This document shows, piece by piece, positions 52,780 through 64,000 of a stretch of DNA of 64,000 bases. The notes under the pieces are model-generated. The model saw only the letters and a list, made by a program, of their open reading frames with translations. It searched no databases and was not told where the DNA came from. Each line of letters opens with the position of its first letter. The first letter of the stretch is position 1. Source of the DNA: Phymatolithon calcareum (lineage: Eukaryota; Rhodophyta; Florideophyceae; Hapalidiales); NCBI GenBank assembly GCA_977006965.1, contig OZ345382.1:1302001-1366000 (forward strand), read 5' to 3'. The position numbers were made by a program, and so were the translations under genes.

Positions 52780-55008
52780 ATGAACAACTCCCAAGGAACG
52801 CTGAAGGTCGAAAAGTTAAATGAGACCAATTTCCACGCTTGGAAACAGAAAATTCAGCTAGTACTATCATTCCGCGAACTCGACGAGTTCATAGAGGACG
52901 ATCCACCGGCACGAGATTCCGAAGATTTCAAGCTCTGGCGTCGTAATGACAATAAAGCAAAGGCTATTATCGGTCTCTCGCTTTCAGACCAACATCTCGA
53001 GCATGTGCAGGATGTCGAAACGGCCAAAGAAATGTGGACGTCGATTCTCAATATCTTTGAACGACACACTCTTTTGAACAAACTGGCTGCTCGCCGCAAG
53101 TTCTATACCGCCACTATGCTCGAGGACGAGAAAATACTGCCCTATACGAACCGCATTCGCAAAACTCGCATCCACCCTCAAGTCAATGGGTGTCGATATT
53201 GACGATAAAGAAATGGCCATGGCTGTATTGAACGGACTTCCCGAACGCTACGACAGCTTGATAAGTGCACTCGATGCTCTCGGCAATGAAGACGAATCAT
53301 TCTCACTTGAATTTGTGAAGAGTCGACTACTCCAGGAAGAACAACGCATGTCAATGCGTGTCGAAGCATCAACCGTCAAAGCTGAGACTGCTGCACTTTT
53401 CACTGCCAGACGCGATGGAGAACGAATTCGTGACTACTGTGAACATTGTCATCGATCTGGACATAGAATTGTGAAATGTTGGACCAAGTTTCCACACCTT
53501 GCTCCTGAAGGATACAAAAATCGGAATGGAAAGCAACCGAAACCAGCTGCATTCTTGACCGATGAATCGGAACATGTTCGAGTTATGTCCGATTCCGACT
53601 TTGTATGCCTGATGGTCAAGGTGCGCGATTCTGATATTTCCGAGAAGTCAAAGTCATGGATCATTGACTCTGGTAGTACATCGCATATGACTTTCGATCG
53701 TTCAATCTTCTGCTCATACACCAAAATGTCTTCAACTGTTGAAATGGGAACAAAAGCACAGGCCACAATCGCTGGAAAAGGTGATGTCATCATTACGCTT
53801 AACGTGAACGGCAAATCGTTAAAACGAAAGCTCAAGGACGTTATGCACATACCCGACTTTTGATACTCTCTATTGTCTGTCTCAAAAATGGATGAGTACG
53901 GATATGGTATAACGTTCAAGAACAGCCGTTGCTATGTTAAAGCTCATCATGACACTATCGCAACAGGTACTCTACGCAAAAGTCTCTACTCTCTAGACCT
54001 TGCAGATGGAATTAAACTTAACGAAGTTTCCTGTTTCGCGAGCCTACAGCTCTGGCATGAACGACTTGCGCATGTTGACCACACTGGAATTACCGGAATG
54101 GTAAACCATGGGGTGGTGAAAGGTGTAAAGATTGCTCCCAACTCACAGTCCACACATCCATGTAATGGTTGTCTTGCCGGCAAAGGTCATTGTTCTCCGA
54201 TTCCAAAGTCCAGTAGTTCTCGCTCCACAGCTGTTCTCGATCTCGTACATTCAGACGTTCTTGGTCCTATCGACATTCCGTCCCTTGGAGGATCACAGTA
54301 CTTCATCACATTCATCGATAATCACTCCAAGTGGACCACGGTATTCACCATGCGAAAGAAATCGGAGAGCTTTGAGTGTTTTCGGAAGTTTCACAAGTAC
54401 GCTGAAACACATACAGGTAGAGAAAGCTTAAGCACCTGAACATACAGGACTTCTCGAAAGCACCTAAGCTCAAAGCAATTAGGACAGACAATGGAGGCGA
54501 GTACCTTTCAAACGAGTTCAAGGCATATCTTGCGGAACACGGCATCCATCAACAGCTCACAGTCGCTTACACCCCACATCAAAATGGGGTGGCTGAACGC
54601 ATGAACCGCACACTTCTCAACTTAGTGCGCTCGATGCTTCATCACAGAGGCATCGAGAAGAAGTTCTGGGCTGAAGCGTTGGCAACTGCTGTGTATGTAC
54701 GCAACCGAGTTACGTCACGAGGACTTCCTTCGAACACGACCCCCCATCACATATGGATGGGTGCCCCTCCAGATTTGGGACACTTGCGCGTATTTGGCGC
54801 CAAGTGTTGGTACGTGATTCCGAAGAAGAAAGTGAAGAAACTCGACAGTCGTACTCGTGAGGCGGTTATGCTGGGATACTCGTTGGCATCAAAAGGGTAT
54901 AAGCTGTGGGATGCGGACTTGCGGAAAGTGATTGTGTCAAGGGACGTGACGTTCAATGAATCGGAATTCGGATTTGATGAGACCGAAACCAATGTATCAC
55001 CTGAAACT
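52780..55008 (+). pseudogene. gag-pol: E14 broken gag-pol, first half
   Basis: It starts MNNSQ. Breaks: an extra base at about 53160 (CGCAAAACTCGC), a TTTTGA stop at about 53861 after HIPDF, and a two-base insertion at about 54420 (GTAGAGAAAG). All three are also in E10. The zinc knuckle, protease DSG and integrase D, D, E blocks remain readable. The integrase helix has TPHQN. It ends at ETNVSPET where the E15 LTR begins. Confidence 0.9.
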
Positions 55009-55451
55009 TGTTGGAAGTGTGATTGCTTGGAGCTCTAGTCGCAAACACACTTCAATATCAAGGTATGATCTCGGTACACGTGTACACGTGTCAAGTCGAA
55101 TGTCAAAGTGTCTCAGAACTTTGAATCAAGAAGATTGGCAGTGACACGTGTCAAAGTATGATAAGAGTATGATAATCATACTCCCCTCACTCAGTAGATG
55201 ATTCTTTATTTTTCATGTTACACGTGTCATATGATAGTATGACAAATTTGTTTAGGGTTAGTGTGTCTCCGTCGTCAGTTAGGGTTTTGATCGAGTCTGG
55301 TTGTGTTCTCTGGTCTATATAGTCTTGACCTGAGGTCCGCCAAGTGAATAAACCAAGGAACTCATTCACTCACAACTCATCTTCTACGCAACCAATTCAC
55401 TCCAACTAAACTTTTTTCTTCACCTCATCTCATCCTTAACCTCCAACAACA
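55009..55451 (+). repeat. Inner LTR = 5' LTR of E15 (443 bp)
   Basis: It belongs to a different subtype from the outer pair (CTTCTACGCAACC, CTCCAACTAAAC) and resembles the E11 LTRs. The preceding five bases AAACT are not repeated after any LTR in the window. Confidence 0.93.
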
Positions 55452-55465
55452 GGTTATGGGCCCAG
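55452..55465 (+). promoter_or_regulatory. E15 primer binding site
   Basis: GGTTATGGGCCCAG. The contained ATG (55456) opens a 30-codon frame ending TGA at 55546-55548, longer than the six codons in E5-type leaders. Confidence 0.87.
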
Positions 55466-55961
55466 TCAACGCACCTCAACCACCGCGTTTCATCATCATC
55501 GTCATCATCTCCGGGGTTCTCCTTCGCCCCCGATCTGTCTCTGACTGATCTTTCTGCTTGCGTATCCTTGTCAAGAATCGTTGATTCTTGCTCGGCCCGC
55601 TTCAGGGGATCACTAAGCGTCTTGCAGTGCGCGTTGCCGGCTGCAGGTTCAAGTGTACCAAAACACCACAAGGGTTTTCCTGTTGCGTATCCTTGTTAAA
55701 AATCTTTGATTCTTACTAGGCCCGTTCCAGGATACCACAAAACGTCTTGCAGTGCGTGTTGCCGACTGCAGGTTCAGGTGTACCAAAACGCCACAAGAGG
55801 TAAACGGCCATCGAGCCATCCCCCGATCAAGGTCCGGGTCATTCCGACTCGAAGGAATTTCTTATAAGGGATAGATTGCCTTGATAGTTGACCTTGTGTC
55901 GACTCGCAGTGGACTCCCCAAACGGATTTTCGACAAGAATAGAAGACACCCACTCCGAAAA
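55466..55961 (+). other. E15 leader (E11 type)
   Basis: Matches the E11 leader. It holds a perfect 8-bp hairpin CAAGAATC (55572-55579) / GATTCTTG (55583-55590) with a 3-nt loop, and two CTTGCAG/CTGCAGG motif copies (around 55617-55672 and 55743-55798). Confidence 0.72.
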
Positions 55962-58900
55962 ATGGACAACTCCCAGGGAACGCTGAAGGTCGAAAAGTTA
56001 AATGAGACCAATTTCCACGCTTGGAAACAGAAAATTCAGCTAGTACTATCATTCCGCGAACTCGACGAGTTCATAGAGGACGATCCACCGGCACGAGATT
56101 CCGAAGATTTCAAGCTCTGGCGTCGTAATGACAATAAAGCAAAGGCTATTATCGGTCTCTCGCTTTCAGACCAACATCTCGAGCATGTGCAGGATGTCGA
56201 AACGGCCAAAGAGATGTGGACGTCGATTCTCAATATCTTCGAACGACACACTCTTTTGAACAAACTGGCCGCTAGACGCAAGTTCTACACTGCCACTATG
56301 CTCGAGGACGAGAAAATACTGCCCTATACGAACCGCATTCGCAAAACTCGCATCCACCCTCAAGTCAATGGGTGTCGATATTGACGATAAAGAAATGGCC
56401 ATGGCTGTATTGAACGGACTTCCCGAACGCTACGACAGCTTGATAAGTGCACTTGATGCTCTCGGCAATGAAGACGAATCATTCTCACTTGAATTTGTGA
56501 AGAGTCGACTACTCCAGGAAGAACAACGCATGTCAATGCGTGTCGAAGCATCAACCGTCAAAGCTGAGACTGCTGCACTTTTCACTGCCAGACGCGATGG
56601 AGAACGAATTCGTGACTACTGTGAACATTGTCATCGATCTGGACATAGAAGTGTGAAATGTTGGACCAAGTTTCCACACCTTGCTCCTGAAGGATACAAA
56701 AATCGGAATGGAAAGCAACCGAAACCAGCTGCATTCCTGACCGATGAATCTGAACATGTTCGAGTTATGTCCGATTCCGACTTTGTATGCCTGATGGTCA
56801 AGGTGCGCGATTCTGATATTTCCGAGAAGTCAAAGTCATGGATTATTGACTCTGGTAGTACATCGCATATGACGTTCGATCGTTCAATCTTCTGCTCATA
56901 CACAAAAATGTCTTCAACCGTCGAAATGGGAACCAAAGCACAGGCCACAATCGCTGGAAAAGGTGATGTCATCATTACGCTTAACGTTAACGGCAAATCG
57001 TTAAAACGAAAGCTCAAGGACGTTATGCACATACCCGACTTCGGATACTCTCTATTGTCTGTCTCAAAAATGGATGAGTACGGATATGGTATAACGTTCA
57101 AGAACAGCCGTTGCTATGTTAAAGCTCATCATGACACGATCGCAACAGGTACTCTACGCAAAAGTCTCTACTCTCTAGACCTTACAGATGGAATTAAACT
57201 TAACGAAGTTTCCTGTTTCGCGAGCCTACAGCTCTGGCATGAACGACTTGCGCATGTTGACCACACTGGAATTACCGGAATGGTAAACCATGGGGTGGTG
57301 AAAGGTGTAAAGATTGCTCCCAACTCACAGTCCGCACATCCATGTAATGGTTGTCTTGCCGGCAAAGGTCATCGTGCTCCAATTCCAAAGTCCAGAAGTT
57401 CTCGCTCCACCGCTGTTCTCGATCTCGTACATTCAGACGTTCTTGGTCCTATCGACATTCCGTCCCTTGGAGGATCACAGTACTTCATCACATTCATCGA
57501 TGATCACTCCAAGTGGACCACGGTATTCACCATGCGAAAGAAATCGGAGAGCTTTGAGTGTTTTCGGAAGTTTCACAAGTACGCTGAAACCCATACAGGT
57601 AGAGAAAGCTTAAGCACTTGAACATACAGGACTTCTCGAAAGCACCAAAGCTCAAAGCAATTAGGACAGACAATGGAGGCGAGTACCTTTCAAACGAGTT
57701 CAAGGCATATCTTGCGGAACACGGCATCCATCAACAGCTCACAGTCGCTTACACCCCACAGCAAAATGGGGTGGCTGAACGCATGAACCGCACACTTCTC
57801 AACTTAGTGCGCTCGATGCTCCATCACAGGGGCATCGAGAAGAAGTTCTGGGCTGAAGCGTTGGCAACTGCTGTGTATGTACGCAACCGAGTTACGTCAC
57901 GAGGACTTCCTTCGAACACGACCCCCCATCACATATGGATGGGTGCCCCTCCAGATTTGGGACACTTGCGCGTATTTGGCGCCAAGTGTTGGTACGTGAT
58001 TCCGAAGAAGAAAGTGAAGAAACTCGACAGTCGTACTCGTGAGGCGGTTATGCTGGGATACTCGTTGGCATCAAAAGGGTATAAGCTGTGGGATGCGGAC
58101 TTGCGGAAAGTGATTGTGTCAAGGGACGTGACGTTCAATGAATCGGAATTCGGATTCGATGAGACCGAAACCAATGTATCACTTGAAACTCCTCAGATCA
58201 AACTGAGTGATGATACGGTTGAAGGTAAGGTCATTTTGGATGTAGATGATAAGAGCATCGAGAAGGACATTGACGAAGGTGAGCAAGCAGATGGTGGAGA
58301 ACAACCTATATCTCCATCTGGTTCTGACGAAACATCTCCGATGATCGCCAAACCCATTCTGCGTAGGTCAGCTCGGGTCTCAAAACCACCCACTGACTTC
58401 TGGAACGCTCCCTCGCATACTGCTATGCTTGCCTTCGAGTCCGTCAACCTTGCATCTGAAACCGGTTTGTCTTCTCATCAAGTGCCTCAGACCTTCAAGG
58501 AAGCGACTTCAATTAAAAATGTCGACTTCTGGTCTCCGGGCATTGAGAATGAACACTCGTCACTAACCCGCAACAACACTTGGAAGTTGGTCACTCGCAA
58601 GCCTGGCATGAACGTTCTACCGTGCAAGTATGTCTTCAAGGTCAAGGATACAGGCCCTAAAGTTCGCATTGTTGCGAAAGGGTTCCGACAGGTGCATGGG
58701 GTGGACTACGGTGAAACGTATGCCCCAGTCGTAAAGTTCACCTCGATTCGTATCCTGCTTGCAACCGTTGCTGTCCATGATTTGGAACTATACCAAATGG
58801 ATGTTGTTACGGCTTTCTTGCATGGTGACCTTGACGAAGACATCTACATGGAGGTTCCGTCTGGATTTCGTGATCCCAAGCGTCCTGACCTTGTTTGCAA

Positions 58901-60032
58901 GCTCTTGAAGGCACTATACGGCCTGAAGCAAGCACCGCGACAGTGGCATGCCAAAATCGACAAGTTCCTCATCGACGAGCTCGGCTTCTCAAGTAGTCCC
59001 AATGATCCTTGTCTCTATGTCCGGCATAAGTCAAGCAGCATTATGATCATCGCGCTATATGTGGATGACTTGCTGATTGCCGGAAACGATACTTCTGCTA
59101 TTTCGTGGATCAAGGGGGAGCTGAACAAGCGATTCGAGATGAAGGACCTTGGAGAAGCTAGTGTTTGTCTTGGACTTGAAATTCGCCGAGATCGCACACT
59201 TCGAACTCTTCACCTCTCGCAGTCGGTCTACGCTCAGTAAGTCTTGGAACGTTTCGGGATGGAGAACTCGAAACCAGCACCAACCCCTATGGAGTCAAGC
59301 AACAAGAACACCGGAACCGAAGAAGTCGACATCACCCAGCTCGTCGATGAACAAGTTCCATACCGTCCAGCCATCGGAAGTCTCATGTACTTGATGGTTG
59401 GTACACGCCCAGACATCTCGGACTCGGTCGGAAAGCTGTCTTCGTTCTGCGAAAAGCCTCTGAAACGTCACTGGATGGGCGTGAAGCGTGTTCTGCGATA
59501 CATTGCGGGTACTCGAGATCACGGAATTTTGTTCGGTGGAAGTGGGAGTTTGGTTCCAATCGGTTACACGGATGCGGATTGGGCGGGATGTGTTGAGACA
59601 AGACGGTCCACGAGTGGCTATGTGTTCCTTCTTGCAGGGGAAGCCATAAGCTGGCGTTCAAAGAAGCAAACCATCGTCGCCACTTCAACATGTGAAGCGG
59701 AATACATCGCTTCGTGTGCCGCCGCCAAGGAATCTGTCTGGTTGTCAAGACTCATTGCCGATGTTCAAGGTCTGGAGAAGCCATCCGCCATGACTCTGTA
59801 CACTGACAGTCAAAGTGCGATCGCGACCGGGCGAAACGCGGCCATCACTCAGAGGAACAAGCACATAGACATCCAATATCACTATGTTCGTGATGTGGTT
59901 GCCACGGGCAAGATATCAATCAAGTATTGTAGTACTGCGTTGATGATTGCGGATGCACTCACCAAGCCACTCGATCGTGTCAAGGCGGCGAAGTTCGCAC
60001 AAGACATGGCAATATGCGTGAGGAGGTCGTAG
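55962..60032 (+). pseudogene. gag-pol: E15 (5') to E14 (3') broken gag-pol
   Basis: Starts MDNSQ. The extra base in CGCAAAACTCGC (about 56343) and the two-base insertion GTAGAGAAAG (about 57603) are the same as in E10 and E14, but the HIPDF stop is absent. TAA at about 59238 replaces a serine codon in RT (YAQ-stop-V). The remaining frame to 60032 covers the end of RT and RNase H. The end of this stretch should belong to E14, since it leads into the E14 3' LTR; the crossover lies somewhere after about 58190 and cannot be placed by eye because the copies are nearly identical. Confidence 0.87.
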
Positions 60033-60053
60033 TGTCCCTCGATCAAGGGGGAG

Positions 60054-60496
60054 TGTTGGAAGTGTGATTGGTTGGAGCTCTAGTTGCAAACACACTTCAA
60101 TATCAAGGTATGATCTCGGTACACGTGTACACGTGTCAAGTCGAATGTCAAAGTGTCTCAGAACCTTGAATGAAGAAGATTGGCAGCGACACGTGTCAAA
60201 GTATGATAAGAGTATGATAATCATACTCCCCTCACTCAGTAGATGATTCTTGATTTTTCATGTTACACGTGTCATATGATAGTATGACAAATTTGTTTAG
60301 GGTTAGTGTGTCTCCGTCGTCAATTCGGGTTTTGATCAAGTCTGGTTGTGTTTTCAGGTCTATATAGTCTTGACCTGAGGTCCGCCAAGTGAATAAACCA
60401 AGGAACTCATTCACTCACAACTCATCTTCAACTCAACCAATTCACTCCAACCAAACTTTTTCCTTCACCTCATCTCCTCCATAACCTCCAACAACA
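60054..60496 (+). repeat. 3' LTR of E14 (443 bp)
   Basis: Preceded by AAGGGGGAG (60045-60053) and followed by the TSD GCATG. It shares the private variants of 51757-52199. Confidence 0.93.
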
Positions 60497-61218
60497 GCAT
60501 GAAGTCGACATCACAGATTCTGTTTCATCTGAGGTTCCGTATCAACTTGCAATTGAAAGCGCAATGTATCTGATGGTTGGAAGTCGGCCGGATATCTCGG
60601 ATGCTGTCGGAAAACTCTCCTTCTTTTGTGAGAATCCACTGCAAATCCATTGGATGGCTGTTAAGCGTGTTTTACGGTACATTGCCGGAACTCGTGATCA
60701 TGGGATTCTATCTGGAAAAGACAGAAGTTTGACTCCAGTGCGGTATAGCGACTCCAACTGGGCAGGCTGTCAAGAAACTCGCAAGTCGACAAGTGGATAC
60801 GTCTTCATACTTGCAGGGGGAGCAATTAGCTGGCGATCCAAGAAGCAAACCATTGTCGCGACATCGTCATGTGAGCCTGAATGCATTGCTGCATGTGCCG
60901 CGGCGAAAGAAGGAGTCTGGCTTTCGCGATTGGTTTCCGACATACTTGGTTTCAACAAGCCATCTCGCATGCTCATCTTCTCGGACAACCAAGGCGCTAT
61001 ATCATCCACTCAGAACGAGACAATAACCCAACGAAACAAACATATTGATATTCAATATCACTATGCTCGCCGAGAAAGTGGAATTCAAGTACTGTCCGAC
61101 GGAGTTCATGATCGCTGATGCACTTACGAAACCCCTAATTGGAATCAAGGTATCCGAGTTCGCGAAAAAGATGGGGTTGAATCCTGCACGTTCGTAAGCT
61201 TCTTCGATCGAGGGGGAG

Positions 61219-61569
61219 TGTTGGAAATGTGACTTGTTGGAGCTCTTGTCGCAGTACACATTATCCTATGTCATAAGTCTCTAACCATTTCTCATATGTT
61301 ATGATAGAATCAATCCATGTTTTTTATCTTTACTGACAATGTTGAAGTTCAATCAATTTCTTGATTGATCTTGTTATTGTCAGTAATTCAATCATTTTGT
61401 TGATTGATTCAATCACAGTTAGTAGGGCAATGAGCATCAGAAGTCTTATCATACCTCAATCTGAGGCCTATATAAGACTCGGATCTGATGCCCCGACTCA
61501 ATAAACCAAGGAACATCTCACAACCAACCCAACCATCTCAACCAACAACAACCAAACCTCCATCCAACA
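61219..61569 (+). repeat. 3' LTR of E13 (family B, 351 bp)
   Basis: It begins TGTTGGAAATGTGACTTG and ends CCATCCAACA. It is the shortest B LTR here because the 10-bp array is reduced to about one unit (near 61538). TATATAAG is near 61471. Confidence 0.93.
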
Positions 61570-64000
61570 TGCTCAACGGTCTTCCGGAACCCTATGACAG
61601 CCTGATTAGTGCTCTTGATTCACTCGGGAACGAAGGCGAGTCGTTTTCTCTTGAGTTTGTAAAGAGCAGACTTTTTACAAGAAGAGCAACGCATGTCCAT
61701 GCGCGTAGAAGCATCAAACGTCAAAGCCGAAACTGCTGCACTATGCACTGCCAGACGAGATGGTGAAAGAATTCGCGATTACTCCGACCATTGTCTTCGA
61801 CCTGGACATCACGTAATGAAGTGTTGGAAGAAGTTTCCGCACCTCGCTCCAGAAGTATATAAACGTCGAAATGGAAAATCGGCTAAACCAGCTGCATTTG
61901 TCACTGATAAATCGGAGCCATTCAAGTGATGTCTCATTACGATTTTGTATGTCTGATTGCCAATGTTCGCAGTTCGGACATTCCTCAAAAATTTAAGTCC
62001 TGGATCATCGACTCTTGTAGCACATCGCACATGACCTTCGACCGATCCATCTTCTGCTTGTTTACTGAAATGTCTTCAACTGTTGAAATGAGACCTAAAG
62101 CAAAAGCAACAATCGCTGGAAAAGGAGATGCTATCATTACGCTCAATATTGGTGGCAAGATGTCGAAGCGCAAGCTGAGAGATGTGATGCATATACCTGA
62201 CTTTGAATACTCTCTACTCTCAGTGTCGAAATTGGATTAGTATGGGTCCGGAATTACGTTCAAAAACAGCCGATGCTTCGTCAAGGCGCATGTTATAACT
62301 ACCGCATCAGATACCTTACGCAATAGTTTGTATTTAGTGGATCTTGGAGATGAAAATAAACTTACCGAAGTATCCTGTTTTGATAGTCTCCATCTCTGGC
62401 ATGAACGTCTCACTCATGTACACCTTTCTGGTATCCCCGATATGGTACGCCATGGGGTGGTTAAAGGTATCAACATTTCTCCCAGTCCAGAATCGCCACA
62501 TCCATGCAAAGGCTGTCTCGCCGGCCATCGTAAGCCAATTCCGAAGTCCAGCAGTTCTAGTTCAATGGCTGTCCTTGATCTCGTGCATCCCGACGTTTTC
62601 GGTCCAATAAATATTCCGTCGCTTGGTGGCTCTCAGTACTTCATCACATTCATAGATGATTATTCCAAGTGGACCACAGTATTCACCACGAGGAAGAAGT
62701 CGGAGAGCTTTGAGTGTTTTCAAAAGTTCCACAAGTACGCTGAAACGCACACAGGAAAGCAGTTTATGCACTTGAATGTTCTCACCCACGCCAAAGCTCA
62801 AAACCATAAGGAAGACGTTCTGGGCTGAAGTTCTTGCAACTACTGTGTATGTTCGCAATCGTGTGACGTCAAGAGGACTTCCTTCGAACACGACCCCCTA
62901 TCACATATGGATGGTTGCGGCTCCTGACTTGGCCACTTGCGCATATTTGGCGCCAAGTGTTGCTACGTGATTCCTAAAAAGAAGCTTAAGAAACTTGACC
63001 CTCGTACTCGAGATGCCATTATGCTGGGATATTCAAATTCGTCAAAAGGATATAAGCTGTGGGATCCAGAATTGCGCAACGTGATTTTGTTGCGGGACGT
63101 GACATTCGACGAATCGGAGAGCGGATTGATTCAAACAGAAACCGATATGTCTGTTGAGACTCTAGAAATCGATGAAGTTAAAATCTCTGAGGATACTCTA
63201 AAAGTCGAAGATACTCTAGAAAAGGACAACAAGAACATCTACAAGGACAGTGATGAAGGTCAGAATGCTGACAATGGGGAACAGACAGTATCTCCACCGC
63301 CTTTGGACGAGACTCCTACAATTTTTTCCAAACCCATACTTCGTCGGTCAGCTCGGCTCTAAAAACCACCGAGTCACTTCTGCAATATCCCGTCTATACG
63401 GCCATGCTTGCCCTCGAGTCGGCAAACCTTGCATCTCAAACGGACATGTCCTCACGTCAAGTACCTCAGACTTTCAACGAAGCAACTTCAAATAGAAATA
63501 TAGACTTCTGGTATCCCGCCATTGAGAAAGATTACTCTTCACTTACCCGAAAAAATACATGGACACACGTTCCTCGCAAATCCGGTATGAACGTGCTTCC
63601 GTGCAAGTATATATTGAAAGTGAAGGATACAGGTTCCAAAGTTCGCATCGTTGCGAAAGGGTTCCGACAGGTGCATGGAGTGGACTACGGTGAAACGTAT
63701 GCCCCAGTCGTGAAGTTCACCTTGATCCGAATCCTACTCGCAACAGTTGCTGTTCATGACTTGGAGCTCCATCAAATGGATGTGGTGACCGCTTTCTTAC
63801 ATGGCGAACTTGACGAAGATATCTTCATAGAAGTTCAACTGGCTTTCGGGATCTTAAGCCTCATGACCTTGTTTGCAAGCTCTTAAAAGCACTATACGGC
63901 TTAAAGCAAGCTCTGCGACAATGGCATGCAAAGATTGACAAGTTCTTAATCAACGAGCTTGGTTTCTCCAGCAGAACCAATGATCCATGTCTGTATGTTC
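61570..64000 (+). pseudogene. gag-pol: E16: divergent copia gag-pol, runs off the right edge
   Basis: A plus-strand fragment starting inside gag (LNGLPEPYDSL), directly after the E13 LTR. Lesions: an extra base at about 61675; a knuckle with serine in place of the first cysteine (SDHC.RPGH); a frameshift near 61925; the protease motif DSCS instead of DSGS near 62010; a TAG stop at about 62238; an in-frame deletion of about 58 codons in integrase (KTIR joined to KTFWAE near 62800) that removes the second aspartate and the glutamate of the D,D35E triad; frameshifts near 62930 and 63840. RT begins at NVLPCKYI and is cut by the window end. It is old relative to E5 and E11. Confidence 0.88.

Larger units (their letters stand above)
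51757..60496 (+). mobile_element. E14/E15 composite: three LTRs, outer TSD GCATG
   Basis: LTRs at 51757-52199, 55009-55451 and 60054-60496. The outer two share private variants (GAATGAAGAAGATTGGCAGCG, CTTCAACTCAACC, TCCTCCATAACC) and are flanked by GCATG (51752-51756, 60497-60501). They are therefore the ends of one element, E14. The inner LTR starts E15, which entered E14 pol after GAAACT. The E15 3' LTR and its TSD partner are missing. Homologous recombination between E15 pol and the downstream E14 pol in direct orientation would remove exactly that part. Confidence 0.88.
49463..61197 (+). pseudogene. pol: E13 broken pol (integrase, RT, RNase H)
   Basis: Family B pol, close to E6 and E8. 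Lesions: single-base and 4-base deletions around 49695-49730 in the integrase zinc-finger region; altered ERLNS for ERMNR next to the catalytic glutamate; a stop at about 50814 where sister copies read VSKPP; AAG to TAG at about 51546, inside the internal purine tract; and a deletion of roughly a dozen bases near 61068 in RNase H. The TAA at 61195-61197 is the natural end. RT keeps YVDD. Confidence 0.87.
49463..61569 (+). mobile_element. E13: family B element, 5' end lost, split by E14/E15
   Basis: Segments 49463-51756 and 60502-61569. Pol starts at the pre-integrase domain directly after the E12 LTR. The E14/E15 composite sits in the RT C-terminal part with TSD GCATG. The 3' LTR is 61219-61569, preceded by GAGGGGGAG (61210-61218). 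It is inserted in E16. Confidence 0.9.

Noticed and set aside
1-64000. A host gene, defence system or other novel operon between the elements
   Set aside because: All intervals are accounted for by LTRs, leaders or copia coding sequence; nothing remains long enough for another gene.

Overview
All 64 kb consists of LTR retrotransposons of the Ty1/copia type, inserted into one another. I find no host gene, rRNA, tRNA, CRISPR array or prokaryotic gene. Every stretch can be assigned to one of 16 elements (called E1-E16 here), three solo LTRs (S1-S3) or a rearrangement junction. The host is a eukaryote: the LTRs carry TATA boxes and AATAAA signals, the polyprotein order is gag-protease-integrase-RT-RNase H, and the primer site matches the initiator tRNA-Met anticodon arm. 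The species cannot be named from this sequence. A repeat-rich protist such as an oomycete, or an invertebrate, are low-confidence guesses.

Two LTR families are present. Family A has LTRs of about 440-475 bp with repeated ACACGTGT palindromes; it includes E2-E5, E7, E10-E12, E14, E15 and S1-S3, and E9 by its pol. Family B has LTRs of 351-463 bp with a 10-bp tandem repeat near the 3' end; it includes E6, E8 and E13. E1 and E16 are more divergent and have no LTR in the window. Complete elements begin TG, end CA, make 5-bp target-site duplications (TSDs), have the primer site GGTTATGGGCCCAG directly after the 5' LTR and a purine tract (AAGGGGGAG or GAGGGGGAG) directly before the 3' LTR.

Layout, left to right. 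(1) 1-6908: minus-strand stack, with E2 inserted in E1, S1 and E3 inserted in E2, and E3 cut by the 5' LTR of E4. (2) 6909-27885: E4 (plus), split by E5 (8350-13910), E6 (15080-19955, itself carrying S2) and E7 (minus, 22830-27793, inside the 3' LTR of E4). (3) 27886-45.51 kb: E9 fragment cut by E10 (minus), which is split by S3, E8 (32744-38530) and E11 (38545-44031). (4) 45.51-64.0 kb: plus-strand stack, with E12 and the E14/E15 composite inserted in E13, and E13 inserted in E16.

E11 is the only copy with an intact single gag-pol frame (1355 codons) and two nearly identical LTRs. E5 has LTRs that look identical but one single-base deletion in RT. E8 is one frame with one internal stop. All other copies are broken. 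Several breaks are shared between copies at different insertion sites, which suggests that defective genomes were copied in trans. Two places (E4, whose flanks disagree, and the 45.51 kb junction) show larger rearrangement of the nest.
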